Source of the DNA: Rhabditoides inermis
Taxonomy: Eukaryota; Nematoda; Chromadorea; Rhabditida; Rhabditidae
Length of the DNA stretch: 64,000 bases
Direction of reading: 5' to 3'
Assembly: GCA_963966185.1 (NCBI GenBank)
Contig: CAWZYM010000341.1
Span: 1-64,000 of the forward strand
Each line of letters begins with the position of its first letter. The stretch's first letter is position 1. Below are positions 10,551 through 24,700 of the stretch, in pieces. The notes below the pieces were generated by a model, which saw only the letters and a program-made list of their open reading frames with translations, ran no database searches and had not been told where the DNA came from. A program made the translations under genes and the position numbers.

Positions 10551-13500
10551 CCTCTCGAACTGTTTGTGATTGTCCCGTAAAGTTTTGAAACGTAACTCAA
10601 TACTCACACCCAAACACCACATTTCCACTGCGAAACTCGTATTTCTTCCATAATTTGAATACTAGACTATATTTGAGGACACAGTTAGATGAACATGGTG
10701 GCGGATAAATCAAGTTATTTTCTCCGCTTTACCGTTCCTCAAGTCCACTGACACGATTCACAGAGCATGGGTCTCTAGAAGCGCGTCACGGCAAAAGGGT
10801 TGAATTGAGAGAAAGCAGAGAGATACACAACTGAGTGATTATATTAACATCAATTGGTATTTGTTAGTGTTTTACACCGAAAAAATAAATCTCACAAACC
10901 GTTTGTGTTTGTCCCGTAAAGTTTTGAAACGTAAATCAATACTCACACCCAACCACCACATTTACACTGCGAAACTCGTATTTCTTCCATAATTTGAATA
11001 CTAGACCATATTTGAGGACCCAGTTAGATGGACATGATGGCGGATAAGTCAAATTAATTTCTCCGCTTTACCGTTCCTCAAGTCCACTGACACGATTCAC
11101 AGAGCATGGGTCTCTAGAAGCGCGTCACGGCAAAAATGTTGAATTGAGAGGAAGCGGAGAGATACACAACTGAGTGATTATATTAACATCAATTGGTATT
11201 TTTAGTGTTTTACACTCAAAAATAAACTTCACAAACTGTTTGTGATTGTTCTGTAATGTTTTGAAACATTAATCAATACTCACACCCAACCACGACATTT
11301 CCACTGCGAAACTCGTATTTCTTCCATAATTTGAATACTAGACCATAATCAAGAACCCAGTTGGATGGACATGGTGGCGGATAAGTCAAATTATTTTCTT
11401 CGCTTTACCGTTCCTCAAGTCCACTGACACGATTCACAGAGCATGGGTCTCTAGAAGCGCGTCACGGCAAAAATGTTGAATTGAGAGGAAGCGGAGAGAT
11501 ACACAACTGAGTGATTATATTAACATCAATTGGTATTTTTAGTGTTTTACACTCAAAAATAAACTTCACAAACTGTTTGTGATTGTTCTGTAAAGTTTTG
11601 AAACATTAATCAATACTCACACCCAACCACGACATTTCCACTGCGAAACTCGTATTTCTTCCATCATTTGAATACTAGACCATAATCAAGAACCCAGTTG
11701 GATGGACATGGTGGCGGATAAGTCAAATTATTTTCTTCGCTTTACCGTTCCTCAAGTGCACTGACACGATTCACAGAGCATGGGTCTCTAGAAGCGTGTC
11801 ACGGCAAAAGGGTTGAATTGAGAGAAAGCAGAGAGATACACAACTGAGTGATTATATTAACATCAATTGGTATTTGTTAGTGTTTTACACCGAAAAAATA
11901 AATCTCACAAACCGTTTGTGTTTGTCCCGTAAAGTTTTGAAACGTAAATCAATACTCACACCCAACCACCACATTTACACTGCGAAACTCGTATTTCTTC
12001 CATAATTTGAATACTAGACCATATTTGAGGACCCAGTTAGATGGACATGATGGCGGATAAGTCAAATTAATTTCTCCGCTTTACCGTTCCTCAAGTCCAC
12101 TGACACGATTCACAGAGCATGGGTCTCTAGAAGCGCGTCACGGCAAAAATGTTGAATTGAGAGGAAGCGGAGAGATACACAACTGAGTGATTATATTAAC
12201 ATCAATTGGTATTTTTAGTGTTTTACACTCAAAAATAAACTTCACAAACTGTTTGTGATTGTTCTGTAAAGTTTTGAAACATTAATCAATACTCACACCC
12301 AACCACGACATTTCCACTGCGAAACTCGTATTTCTTCCATAATTTGAATACTAGACCATAATCAAGAACCCAGTTGGATGGACATGGTGGCGGATAAGTC
12401 AAATTATTTTCTTCGCTTTACCGTTCCTCAAGTCCACTGACACGATTCACAGAGCATGGGTCTCTAGAAGCGCGTCACGGCAAAAATGTTGAATTGAGAG
12501 GAAGCGGAGAGATACACAACTGAGTGATTATATTAACATCAATTGGTATTTTTAGTGTTTTACACTCAAAAATAAACTTCACAAACTGTTTGTGATTGTC
12601 CCGTAAAACTTTGAAATGTAAATCAATACTCACACCCAACCACCACATTTACACTGCGAAACTCGTATTTCTTCCATAATTTGAATACTAGATCATATTT
12701 GAGGACCCAGTTAGATGAACATGGTGGCGAAAAAGTCAAATTATTTTCTCCGCTTTACCGTTCCTCAAGTCCACTGACACGACTCACAGAGCATGGGTCT
12801 CTAGAAGCGTGTCACGGCAAAAGGGTTGAATTGAGAAAAAGCAGAGAGATACACAACTGAGTGATTATATTAACATCAATTGGTATTTTTTAGTGTTTTA
12901 CTCTCGAAAAAAATTCTCACAAACTGTTTGTGATTGTCTTGTAAAGTTTTGAAACGTTAATCAGTACTCACACCCATACACCACATTTCCACTGCGAAAC
13001 TCGTATTTCTTCCATAATTTGAATACTAGACCATATTTGAGGACCCAGTTGGATGGACATGATAGCGGATAAGTCAAATTGTTTTCTCCGCATTACCGTT
13101 CCTCGAGTCCACTGACACGATTCACAGAGCATGGGTCTCTAAAAGCGTGTCACGGCAAAAAGGTTGAATTGAGAGAAAGCAGAGAGATACACAACTGAGC
13201 GATTATATTAACATCAATCGGTTTTTTCAGTGTTTGAAACTCAAAAATAAACTTCACAAACCGTTTGTGATTGTCCTGTAAAGTTTCGAAACGTAAATCA
13301 ATACTCACACCCAACCACCACATTTCCACTGCGAAACTCGAATTTCTTCCATAATTTGAATAACATACCATATTTGGGACCAAGTTGGATTGACATGGTG
13401 GCGGAAAAGTCAAGTTATCTTCTCCGCTTTACCGTTCCTTGAGTCCACTGACACGATTCACAGAGCATGGGTCTCTAAAAGCGTGTCACGGCAAAAAGGT

Positions 13501-14280
13501 TGAATTGAGAGGAAGCAGAGAGATACACAACTGAGTGATCATATTAACATGAATCGGTAGTTTTTTAGTGTTTTAAAGTCTAAAATAAACCTCACAAACT
13601 ATTCGTGATTGTCCCGTAAAACTTTGAAATGTAAATCAATATTCACACCCAACCACCACATTTCCACTGCGAAACTCGTATTTCTTTCATAATTTGAATA
13701 CTAGACCATACTTGAGGACACAGTTAGATGAACATGGTGGCGGATAAATCAAATTATTTTCTCCGCTTTACCGTTCCTCAAGTCCACTGACACTATTCAC
13801 AGAGCATGGGTCTCTAAAAGCGTGTAACGGCAAAAAGGTTGAATTGAGAGGAAGCAGAGAGATACACAACCGAGTGATTTTATTAACGAAAACCGGTTTT
13901 TTCAGTGTCTTACACTCAAAAATAAACCTCACAAACTGTTTGTGATTGTCCTGTGAAGTTTTGAAACGTAAATCAATACTCACACCCAACCACCACATTT
14001 CCACTGCGAAACTCGTATTTCTTCCATAATTTGAATACTAGACCATATTTGAGGACCCAGTTGGATGGACATGGTGGCGGATAAGTCAAATTATTTTCTC
14101 CGCATTACCGTTCCTCAAGTCCACTGACACGATTCACAGAGCATGGGTCTCTAAAAGCGTGTCACGGCAAAAAGGTTGAATTGAGAGAAAGCAGAGAGAT
14201 ACACAACTGAGTGATTATATTAACATCAATCGGTTTTTTCAGTGTTTGAAACTCAAAAATAAACTTCACAAACCGTTTGT
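10551..14280 (+). repeat. 340-bp satellite, 11 monomers
   Basis: Matches 2,051-6,116 but lacks the monomer corresponding to about 4,089-4,425. Confidence 0.95.
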
Positions 14281-14867
14281 AAGCGAGTAGAGTAGATCAA
14301 ATTATTCTCCTATCGTAATCCTAAGCGAGTGGAGTAGATCAAATTATTCTCCTATCGTAACCATAAGCGAGTGGAGTAGATCAAATTATTCTCCTACCGT
14401 AATCCTAAGCGAGTGGAGTAGATCAAATTATTCTTCTATCGTAATCTTAAGCGAGTGGAATAGATCAAATTATTCTCCTACCGTAATCCTAAGCGAGTGG
14501 AGTAGATCAAATTATTCTCATATCGTAATCCTAAGCGAGTAGAGTATATTAAATTACTCTTCCATCGTAATTTCAAGCGAGTGGAGTAGGTCAAATTATT
14601 CTCCTATCGTAAACCTAAGCGAGTGGAGTAGATCAAATTATTATCCTATCGTAATCCGAAGCGGGTGGAGAAGATCAAATTATTGTCCTATCGTAACTCT
14701 AAGCGAGTGGAGTAAATCAAATTATTCTCCTATCGTAATCCTAAGCGAGTGGAGTAGATTAAAATTATTCTTTTATCGTAAATTCAAGCGAGTGAAGTAG
14801 ATCAAATTATTCTCCTATCGTAAACTTAAGCGAGTGGAGTAGGTCAAATTATTCTCCTATCGTAAAC
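14281..14867 (+). repeat. 42-bp minisatellite block M5 (14 units, 5' clipped)
   Basis: Resembles M2, but the first unit lacks seven bases: the boundary reads GTTTGTAAGCGAG instead of GTTTGTTAATCCTAAGCGAG. Confidence 0.95.
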
Positions 14868-16233
14868 CTCTCGAACTGTTTGTGATTGTCCCGTAAAGTT
14901 TTGGAACGTAAATCAATACTCACACCCAACGACCACATTTCCACTGCGAAACTCGTATTTCTTCCAAAATTTGATTACTAGACCATATTTGAGGACCCAG
15001 TTGGATGGACATGGTGACGGATTAGTCAAGTTATTTTCTCCGCTTTACCGTTCCTCAAGTCCACTGACACGACTCACAGAGCATGGGTCTCTAGAAGCGT
15101 GTCACGGCAAAAGGGTTGAATTGAGAAAAAGCAGAGAGATACACAACTGAGTGATTATATTAACATCAATTGGTATTTTTTAGTGTTTTACTCTCGAAAA
15201 AAATTCTCACAAACTGTTTGTGATTGTCTTGTAAAGTTTTGAAACGTTAATCAGTACTCACACCCATACACCACATTTCCACTGCGAAACTCGTATTTCT
15301 TCCATAATTTGAATAACATACCATATTTGGGACCAAGTTGGATTGACATGGTGGCGGAAAAGTCAAATTATCTTCTCCGCTTTACCGTTCCTTGAGTCCA
15401 CTGACACGATTCACAGAGCATGGGTCTCTAAAAGCGTGTCACGGCAAAAAGGTTGAATTGAGAGGAAGCAGAGAGATACACAACTGAGTGATCATATTAA
15501 CATGAATCGGTAGTTTTTTAGTGTTTTAAAGTCTAAAATAAACCTCACAAACTATTCGTGATTGTCCCGTAAAACTTTGAAATGTAAATCAATATTCACA
15601 CCCAACCACCACATTTCCACTGCGAAACTCGTATTTCTTTCATAATTTGAATACTAGACCATACTTGAGGACACAGTTAGATGAACATGGTGGCGGATAA
15701 ATCAAATTATTTTCTCCGCTTTACCGTTCCTCAAGTCCACTGACACTATTCACAGAGCATGGGTCTCTAAAAGCGTGTAACGGCAAAAAGGTTGAATTGA
15801 GAGGAAGCAGAGAGATACACAACCGAGTGATTTTATTAACGAAAACCGGTTTTTTCAGTGTCTTACACTCAAAAATAAACCTCACAAACTGTTTGTGATT
15901 GTCCTGTGAAGTTTTGAAACGTAAATCAATACTCACACCCAACCACCACATTTCCACTGCGAAACTCGTATTTCTTCCATAATTTGAATACTAGACCATA
16001 TTTGAGGACCCAGTTGGATGGACATGGTGGCGGATAAGTCAAATTATTTTCTCCGCATTACCGTTCCTCAAGTCCACTGACACGATTCACAGAGCATGGG
16101 TCTCTAAAAGCGTGTCACGGCAAAAAGGTTGAATTGAGAGAAAGCAGAGAGATACACAACTGAGTGATTATATTAACATCAATCGGTTTTTTCAGTGTTT
16201 GAAACTCAAAAATAAACTTCACAAACCGTTTGT
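14868..16233 (+). repeat. 340-bp satellite, 4 monomers
   Basis: Relative to 6,711-8,756 it lacks two monomers. The switch falls near 15,060-15,075, where GACACGATTCACAG changes to the GACACGACTCACAG type. Confidence 0.93.
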
Positions 16234-16827
16234 TAATCCTAAGCGAGTAGAGTAGATCAAATTATTCTCCTATCGTAATCCTAAGCGAGTGGAGTAGATC
16301 AAATTATTCTCCTATCGTAACCATAAGCGAGTGGAGTAGATCAAATTATTCTCCTACCGTAATCCTAAGCGAGTGGAGTAGATCAAATTATTCTTCTATC
16401 GTAATCTTAAGCGAGTGGAATAGATCAAATTATTCTCCTACCGTAATCCTAAGCGAGTGGAGTAGATCAAATTATTCTCATATCGTAATCCTAAGCGAGT
16501 AGAGTATATTAAATTACTCTTCCATCGTAATTTCAAGCGAGTGGAGTAGGTCAAATTATTCTCCTATCGTAAACCTAAGCGAGTGGAGTAGATCAAATTA
16601 TTATCCTATCGTAATCCGAAGCGGGTGGAGAAGATCAAATTATTGTCCTATCGTAACTCTAAGCGAGTGGAGTAAATCAAATTATTCTCCTATCGTAATC
16701 CTAAGCGAGTGGAGTAGATTAAAATTATTATTTTATCGTAAATTCAAGCGAGTGAAGTAGATCAAATTATTCTCCTATCGTAAACTTAAGCGAGTGGAGT
16801 AGGTCAAATTATTCTCCTATCGTAAAC
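16234..16827 (+). repeat. 42-bp minisatellite block M6 (14 units)
   Basis: 594 bp, unit order as in M3, including the ATTATTATTTTATCG variant. The same block recurs as M10 at an offset of about 11,894 bp. Confidence 0.95.
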
Positions 16828-18536
16828 CTCTCGAACTGTTTGTGATTGTCCCGTAAAGTTTTGGAACGTAAATCAATACTCACACCCAACGACCACATTT
16901 CCACTGCGAAACTCGTATTTCTTCCAAAATTTGATTACTAGACCATATTTGAGGACCCAGTTGGATGGACATGGTGACGGATTAGTCAAGTTATTTTCTC
17001 CGCTTTACCGTTCCTCAAGTCCACTGACACGATTCACAGAGCATGGGTCTCTAGAAGCGCGTCACGGCAAAAAGGCTGTATTGAGAGGAAGCAGAGAGAT
17101 ACACAACTGAGTGATTATACTAACATCAATCGGTAATTTTTTAGTGTTTCAAACTCAAAAAAATAAACCTCACGAACCGTTTGTGATAGTTCCGTAAAGT
17201 TTTTAAACGTAACTCAATACTCACACCCAACCATCACATTTCCACTGCGAAACTCTTATTTCTTCCATAACTTGAATAACAGACCATAATTGAGGACCCA
17301 GTTGGATGAACATGATGGCGGATAAGTCAAATTAATTTCTCCGCTTTACCGTTCCTCAAGTTCACTGACACGATTCACAGAGCATGGGTCTTTAGAAGCG
17401 CGTCACGGCAAAAAGGTTGAATTGAGAGGAAGCAGAGAGATACACAACTGAGTGATCATATTAACATGAATCGGTAATTTTTTAGTGGTCTAAAGTCTAA
17501 AATAAACCTCACAAACTATTTGTGATTGTCCCGTAAAACTTTGAAATGTAAATCAATACTCACACCCAACCACCACATTTACACTGCGAAACTCGTATTT
17601 CTTCCATAATTTGAATACTAGATCATATTTGAGGACCCAGTTAGATGAACATGGTGGCGAAAAAGTCAAATTATTTTTTTCCGCTTTACCGTTCCTCAAG
17701 TCCACTGACACGACTCACAGAGCATGGGTCTCTAGAAGCGTGTCACGGCAAAAGGGTTGAATTGAGAAAAAGCAGAGAGATACACAACTGAGTGATTATA
17801 TTAACATCAATTGGTATTTTTTAGTGTTTTACTCTCGAAAAAAATTCTCACAAACTGTTTGTGATTGTCTTGTAAAGTTTTGAAACGTTAATCAGTACTC
17901 ACACCCATACACCACATTTCCACTGCGAAACTCGTATTTCTTCCATAATTTGAATACTAGACCATATTTGAGGACCCAGTTGGATGGACATGATAGCGGA
18001 TAAGTCAAATTGTTTTCTCCGCATTACCGTTCCTCGAGTCCACTGACACGATTCACAGAGCATGGGTCTCTAAAAGCGTGTCACGGCAAAAAGGTTGAAT
18101 TGAGAGGAAGCAGAGAGATACACAACCGAGTGATTTTATTAACGAAAACCGGTTTTTTCAGTGTCTTACACTCAAAAATAAACCTCACAAACTGTTTGTG
18201 ATTGTCCTGTGAAGTTTTCAAACGTAAATCAATACTCACACCCAACCACCACATTTCCACTGCGAAACTCGTATTTCTTCCATAATTTGAATACTAGACC
18301 ATATTTGAGGACCCAGTTGGATGGACATGGTGGCGGATAAGTCAAATTATTTTCTCCGCATTACCGTTCCTCAAGTCCACTGACACGATTCACAGAGCAT
18401 GGGTCTCTAAAAGCGTGTCACGGCAAAAAGGTTGAATTGAGAGAAAGCAGAGAGATACACAACTGAGTGATTATATTAACATCAATCGGTTTTTTCAGTG
18501 TTTGAAACTCAAAAATAAACTTCACAAACCGTTTGT
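16828..18536 (+). repeat. 340-bp satellite, 5 monomers
   Basis: Matches 28,721-30,430 at an offset of about 11,894 bp. One monomer has a longer T-run (TTATTTTTTTCCGC near 17,670), also present at 29,567. Confidence 0.93.
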
Positions 18537-19355
18537 TAATCCTAAGCGAGTAGAGTAGATCAAATTATTCTCCTATCGTAATCCTAAGCGAGTGGAGTAG
18601 ATCAAATTATTCTCCTATCGTAACCATAAGCGAGTGGAGTAGATCAAATTATTCTCCTACCGTAATCCTAAGCGAGTGGAGTAGATCAAATTATTCTCCT
18701 ATCGTAATCCTAAGCGAGTAGAGTAGATTAAATTATTCTTCCATCGTAATTTCAAGCGAGTGGAGTAGATCAAACTATTCTCCTATCGTAAACTTAAGCG
18801 AGTGGAATAGGTCAAATTATTCTCCTATCGTAATCCGAAGCGGGTGGAGAAGATCAAATCATTATCCTATCGTAACTCTAAGCGAGTGGAGTAAATCAAA
18901 TTATTCTCCTGTCGTAATCCTAAGCGAGTGGAGTAGATTAAAATTATTCCTTTTTTCATAATTTCAAGCGAGTGGAGTAGATCAGATTATTCTCCTAACG
19001 AAATCCTAAGCGAGTGGAGTAGATCAAATTATTCTTCTATCGTAATCATAAGCGAGTGGAATAGATCAAATTATTCTCCTACCGTAATCCTAAGCGAGTG
19101 GAGTAGATCAAATTATTCTCCTATCGTAATCCTAAGCGAGTAGAGTAGATTAAATTACTCTTCCATCGTAATTTCAAGCGAGTGGAGTAGGTCAAATTAT
19201 TCTCCTATCGTAACCATAAGCGAGTGGAGTAGATCAAATTATTCTCCTACCGTAATCCTAAGCGAGTGGAGTAGATCAAATAATTCTTCTATCGTAATCT
19301 TAAGCGAGTGGAATAGATCAAATTATTCTCCTACCGTAATCCTAAGCGAGTGGAG
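18537..19355 (+). repeat. 42-bp minisatellite block M7 (19.5 units, truncated)
   Basis: Starts like the 1,183-bp block M14 but stops within a unit at 19,355 (AAGCGAGTGGAG), where it meets the GA-rich edge of element fragment E3. It contains an uninterrupted version of the H1 insertion site at 18,827/18,828. Confidence 0.93.
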
Positions 19356-19475
19356 GAGAGAGAGGAGAGAGGCGCAGGTTTGTGTTAGTATTTGTAAACG
19401 TTTTATGCATGCGCTTTTGTTGAATTGGGTCAAGACAAACTTAATATCTTTACGCAAGTACTTTTTAACAGATAA
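19356..19475 (-). mobile_element. E3: truncated foldback arm of the E1/E2 family
   Basis: One inverted-repeat arm (19,372-19,475) plus a short remnant of its CT loop. On the minus strand it begins TTATCTGTTAAAAAG at 19,475, abutting E2 sequence ending in CTAACTAACA, an A/T insertion point as in E4 and E5. The other side breaks inside the GA/CT tract directly into minisatellite M7. It differs from the E2 arm at a few bases (TACGCAAGTAC against TACGTAAGTAC). Confidence 0.75.
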
Positions 19476-19851
19476 TGTTAGTTAGATTCGCACGGTTCCG
19501 TAGGCCAGATCACTAATTGATGGCATCTTTGTATCTTTTCTCCGAAAGAAGTTATGAGCGATCGCGCGCGCGCAGTATGCGACATGCCAGCGTGTGTGTG
19601 GGTCCGTGGTTCCCGTCACGCTGCTGGATGCTCGCTTTCGTTATCGTCTGCCGGGCGGGCGCAGGCATTAAGAGATGTCGTGTCCGGTAACTCTGACTCT
19701 CTGCCGAAAGCGTACTCTCTCGCGTTTTCTGCGCGTGTTCTCCAACTAGCACTTTGAGTGTAGTTCGCCTCGCCGCCGCCAGCGTCTAATTCGCGCCGGG
19801 TTTGCGTTGTTTTTCCCGTCAGGTTCCCGTCACTCTGGCTAGCTCTCTCTG

Positions 19852-19925
19852 GAGCCCGGCAGGCGGGCAGGGCGCGCAGAGAAATCGCGAGCCCGGCAGG
19901 CGGGCAGGGCGCGCAGAGAAATCGC
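19852..19925. repeat. 37-bp tandem duplication inside E2
   Basis: Copy of the pair at 144-217, with the same two identical units. Confidence 0.9.
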
Positions 19926-20170
19926 GAGAGAGCACGCTGTCGGGTGAGAGCGCAGACATGCACTTACACCACGGCGACCGAAATTCAGAGAAGTGTCGAT
20001 TAGAATTGTTTCTATACAATACCAAGAAAAATATAGTTACATATACACGCAACATTGTGTGTCACATCATAAAATGTGTCACATAATAGTTCTATGCGTA
20101 CTAATTAACGACAGAGCTTGGGAATCAGAAAGAGAAGAAATTTCTAAGAAATTCAACAAAAGCACATATA

Positions 20171-20510
20171 TTATCTGTTAAAAAGTACTTACGTAAAGAT
20201 ATTAAGTTTGTCTTGACCCAATTCAACAAAAGCGCATGCATAAAACGTTTACAAATACTAACACAAACCTGCGCCTCTCTCTCCCTCTCTCCCTCTCTCT
20301 CTCTCCTCTCTCTCCTCTCTCTCCGTCTTCTCTCTCTCTCTAATATGGACGTACGTTATTCATTTGTATTGTTATATTTCATCTGTTAGTGTCCACTGTC
20401 CGTTATGCGCAGGTTTGTGTTAGTATTTGTAAACGTTTTATGCATGCGCTTTTGTTGAATTGGATCAAGACAAACTTAATATCTTTACGTAAGTACTTTT
20501 TAACAGATAA
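20171..20510. repeat. E2 foldback head (arms 20,171-20,274 and 20,407-20,510)
   Basis: 104-bp arms pair as in E1. The loop holds a CT-rich tract (about 20,275-20,342) and ACGTACGT. Confidence 0.9.
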
Positions 20511-21248
20511 TATTAACATCAGTTGGTATTTTTCAGTGATTTAAACTCAAAAATAAACCTCACAAACCGTTTGTGATTGTCCCGTTAATTTTTTAACGTG
20601 AATCAATACTCACACCCAACCACCACATTTCCACTGCGAAACTCGTATTTCTTCCATAATTTGAATACTAGACCATATTTGAGGACCCAGTTAGATGAAC
20701 ATGGTGGCGGATAAATCAAATTCTTTTCTCCGCTTCACCGTTCCTCAAGTCCACTGACACTATTCACAGAGCATGGGTCTCTAAAAGCGTGTCACGGCAA
20801 AAAGGTTGAATTGAGAGGAAGCAGAGAGATACACAACCGAGTGGTTTTATTAACAAAAACCGGTTTTTTCAGTGTCTTACACTCAAACATAAACCTCATA
20901 AACTGTTTGTGATTGTCCTGTAAAGTTTCGAAACGTAAATCAATACTCACACCCAACCACCACATTTCCACTGCGAAACTCGAATTTCTTCCATAATTTG
21001 AATAACATACCATATTTGGGACCAAGTTGGATTGACATGGTAACGGATAAGTCAAATTATTTTCTCCGCTTTACCGTTCCTCAAGTCCACTGACACGATT
21101 CACAGAGCATGGGTCTCTAGAAGCGCGTCACGGTAAAAAAGTTGAATTGAGAGGAAGCAGAAAGATACACAACTGAGTGATTATATAAACATCAATCGGT
21201 AATTTTTCAATGTTTGAAACTCGAAAACAAACTTCACAAACCGTTTGT
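20511..21248 (+). repeat. 340-bp satellite, about 2.2 monomers
   Basis: Copy of 803-1,541 (offset 19,708) on the right side of E2. Confidence 0.95.
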
Positions 21249-21757
21249 TAATCCTAAGCGAGTGGAGTAGATCAAATTATTCTCCTATCGTAATCCTAAG
21301 CGAGTGGAGTAGATCAATTTATTCTCCTATCGTAATCATAAGCGAGTGGACTAGATCAAATTATTCTCCTACCGTAATCCTAAGCGAGTGGAGTGGGTCA
21401 AATTATTCTCCTATCGTAATCCTAAGCGAGTAGAGTAGAATAAACTATTCTTCCATCGTAATTTCAAGCAAGTGGAGTAGGTCAAATTATTCTCCTATCG
21501 TAAACCTAAGCGAGTGGAGTAGACCAAATTATTATCCTATCAAAATCCGAAGCGGGTGGAGAAGATCAAATTATCATTCTATCGTAACTCTAAGCGAGTG
21601 GAGTAAATCAAATTATTCTCCTATCGTAATCCTAAGCGAGTGGAGTAGATTAAAATTATTCTTTCATCGTAATTTCAAGCGAGTGGAGTAGATCAAATTA
21701 TTCTCCTATCGTAAACTTAAGCGAGTGGAGTAGGTCAAACTATTCTCCTCTCGTAAA
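21249..21757 (+). repeat. 42-bp minisatellite block M8 (12 units)
   Basis: Copy of M1 (offset 19,707) with the same rare unit variants. Confidence 0.95.
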
Positions 21758-24700
21758 CCTCTCGAACTGTTTGTGATTGTCCCGTAAAGTTTTGAAACGT
21801 AACTCAATACTCACACCCAAACACCACATTTCCACTGCGAAACTCGTATTTCTTCCATAATTTGAATACTAGACTATATTTGAGGACACAGTTAGATGAA
21901 CATGGTGGCGGATAAATCAAGTTATTTTCTCCGCTTTACCGTTCCTCAAGTCCACTGACACGATTCACAGAGCATGGGTCTCTAGAAGCGCGTCACGGCA
22001 AAAGGGTTGAATTGAGAGAAAGCAGAGAGATACACAACTGAGTGATTATATTAACATCAATTGGTATTTGTTAGTGTTTTACACCGAAAAAATAAATCTC
22101 ACAAACCGTTTGTGTTTGTCCCGTAAAGTTTTGAAACGTAAATCAATACTCACACCCAACCACCACATTTACACTGCGAAACTCGTATTTCTTCCATAAT
22201 TTGAATACTAGACCATATTTGAGGACCCAGTTAGATGGACATGATGGCGGATAAGTCAAATTAATTTCTCCGCTTTACCGTTCCTCAAGTCCACTGACAC
22301 GATTCACAGAGCATGGGTCTCTAGAAGCGCGTCACGGCAAAAATGTTGAATTGAGAGGAAGCGGAGAGATACACAACTGAGTGATTATATTAACATCAAT
22401 TGGTATTTTTAGTGTTTTACACTCAAAAATAAACTTCACAAACTGTTTGTGATTGTTCTGTAAAGTTTTGAAACATTAATCAATACTCACACCCAACCAC
22501 GACATTTCCACTGCGAAACTCGTATTTCTTCCATAATTTGAATACTAGACCATAATCAAGAACCCAGTTGGATGGACATGGTGGCGGATAAGTCAAATTA
22601 TTTTCTTCGCTTTACCGTTCCTCAAGTCCACTGACACGATTCACAGAGCATGGGTCTCTAGAAGCGCGTCACGGCAAAAATGTTGAATTGAGAGGAAGCG
22701 GAGAGATACACAACTGAGTGATTATATTAACATCAATTGGTATTTTTAGTGTTTTACACTCAAAAATAAACTTCACAAACTGTTTGTGATTGTTCTGTAA
22801 AGTTTTGAAACATTAATCAATACTCACACCCAACCACGACATTTCCACTGCGAAACTCGTATTTCTTCCATCATTTGAATACTAGACCATAATCAAGAAC
22901 CCAGTTGGATGGACATGGTGGCGGATAAGTCAAATTATTTTCTTCGCTTTACCGTTCCTCAAGTGCACTGACACGATTCACAGAGCATGGGTCTCTAGAA
23001 GCGTGTCACGGCAAAAGGGTTGAATTGAGAGAAAGCAGAGAGATACACAACTGAGTGATTATATTAACATCAATTGGTATTTGTTAGTGTTTTACACCGA
23101 AAAAATAAATCTCACAAACCGTTTGTGTTTGTCCCGTAAAGTTTTGAAACGTAAATCAATACTCACACCCAACCACCACATTTACACTGCGAAACTCGTA
23201 TTTCTTCCATAATTTGAATACTAGACCATATTTGAGGACCCAGTTAGATGGACATGATGGCGGATAAGTCAAATTAATTTCTCCGCTTTACCGTTCCTCA
23301 AGTCCACTGACACGATTCACAGAGCATGGGTCTCTAGAAGCGCGTCACGGCAAAAATGTTGAATTGAGAGGAAGCGGAGAGATACACAACTGAGTGATTA
23401 TATTAACATCAATTGGTATTTTTAGTGTTTTACACTCAAAAATAAACTTCACAAACTGTTTGTGATTGTTCTGTAAAGTTTTGAAACATTAATCAATACT
23501 CACACCCAACCACGACATTTCCACTGCGAAACTCGTATTTCTTCCATAATTTGAATACTAGACCATAATCAAGAACCCAGTTGGATGGACATGGTGGCGG
23601 ATAAGTCAAATTATTTTCTTCGCTTTACCGTTCCTCAAGTCCACTGACACGATTCACAGAGCATGGGTCTCTAGAAGCGCGTCACGGCAAAAATGTTGAA
23701 TTGAGAGGAAGCGGAGAGATACACAACTGAGTGATTATATTAACATCAATTGGTATTTTTAGTGTTTTACACTCAAAAATAAACTTCACAAACTGTTTGT
23801 GATTGTCCCGTAAAACTTTGAAATGTAAATCAATACTCACACCCAACCACCACATTTACACTGCGAAACTCGTATTTCTTCCATAATTTGAATACTAGAT
23901 CATATTTGAGGACCCAGTTAGATGAACATGGTGGCGAAAAAGTCAAATTATTTTCTCCGCTTTACCGTTCCTCAAGTCCACTGACACGACTCACAGAGCA
24001 TGGGTCTCTAGAAGCGTGTCACGGCAAAAGGGTTGAATTGAGAAAAAGCAGAGAGATACACAACTGAGTGATTATATTAACATCAATTGGTATTTTTTAG
24101 TGTTTTACTCTCGAAAAAAATTCTCACAAACTGTTTGTGATTGTCTTGTAAAGTTTTGAAACGTTAGACAGTACTCACACCCATACACCACATTTCCACT
24201 GCGAAACTCGTATTTCTTCCATAATTTGAATACTAGACCATATTTGAGGACCCAGTTGGATGGACATGATAGCGGATAAGTCAAATTGTTTTCTCCGCAT
24301 TACCGTTCCTCGAGTCCACTGACACGATTCACAGAGCATGGGTCTCTAAAAGCGTGTCACGGCAAAAAGGTTGAATTGAGAGAAAGCAGAGAGATACACA
24401 ACTGAGCGATTATATTAACATCAATCGGTTTTTTCAGTGTTTGAAACTCAAAAATAAACTTCACAAACCGTTTGTGATTGTCCTGTAAAGTTTCGAAACG
24501 TAAATCAATACTCACACCCAACCACCACATTTCCACTGCGAAACTCGAATTTCTTCCATAATTTGAATAACATACCATATTTGGGACCAAGTTGGATTGA
24601 CATGGTGGCGGAAAAGTCAAGTTATCTTCTCCGCTTTACCGTTCCTTGAGTCCACTGACACGATTCACAGAGCATGGGTCTCTAAAAGCGTGTCACGGCA

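Larger units (their letters stand above)
19476..20510 (-). mobile_element. E2: second copy of E1, with more of its body
   Basis: 19,709-20,510 duplicates 1-802. The extra 19,476-19,708 shows more of the body. On the minus strand the head is at 20,510, followed by a G+C-rich body. A segment near 19,476-19,570 matches, in reverse complement, E4 at about 51,186-51,282 (GAAAAGATACAAAGATG and CTTCTTTCGGAG are shared). The terminal hairpin and last ~110 bp seen in E4 are missing, because E3 abuts here. No coding capacity is recognisable; the short open frames on both strands lie in repeated G+C-rich DNA. Confidence 0.72.
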
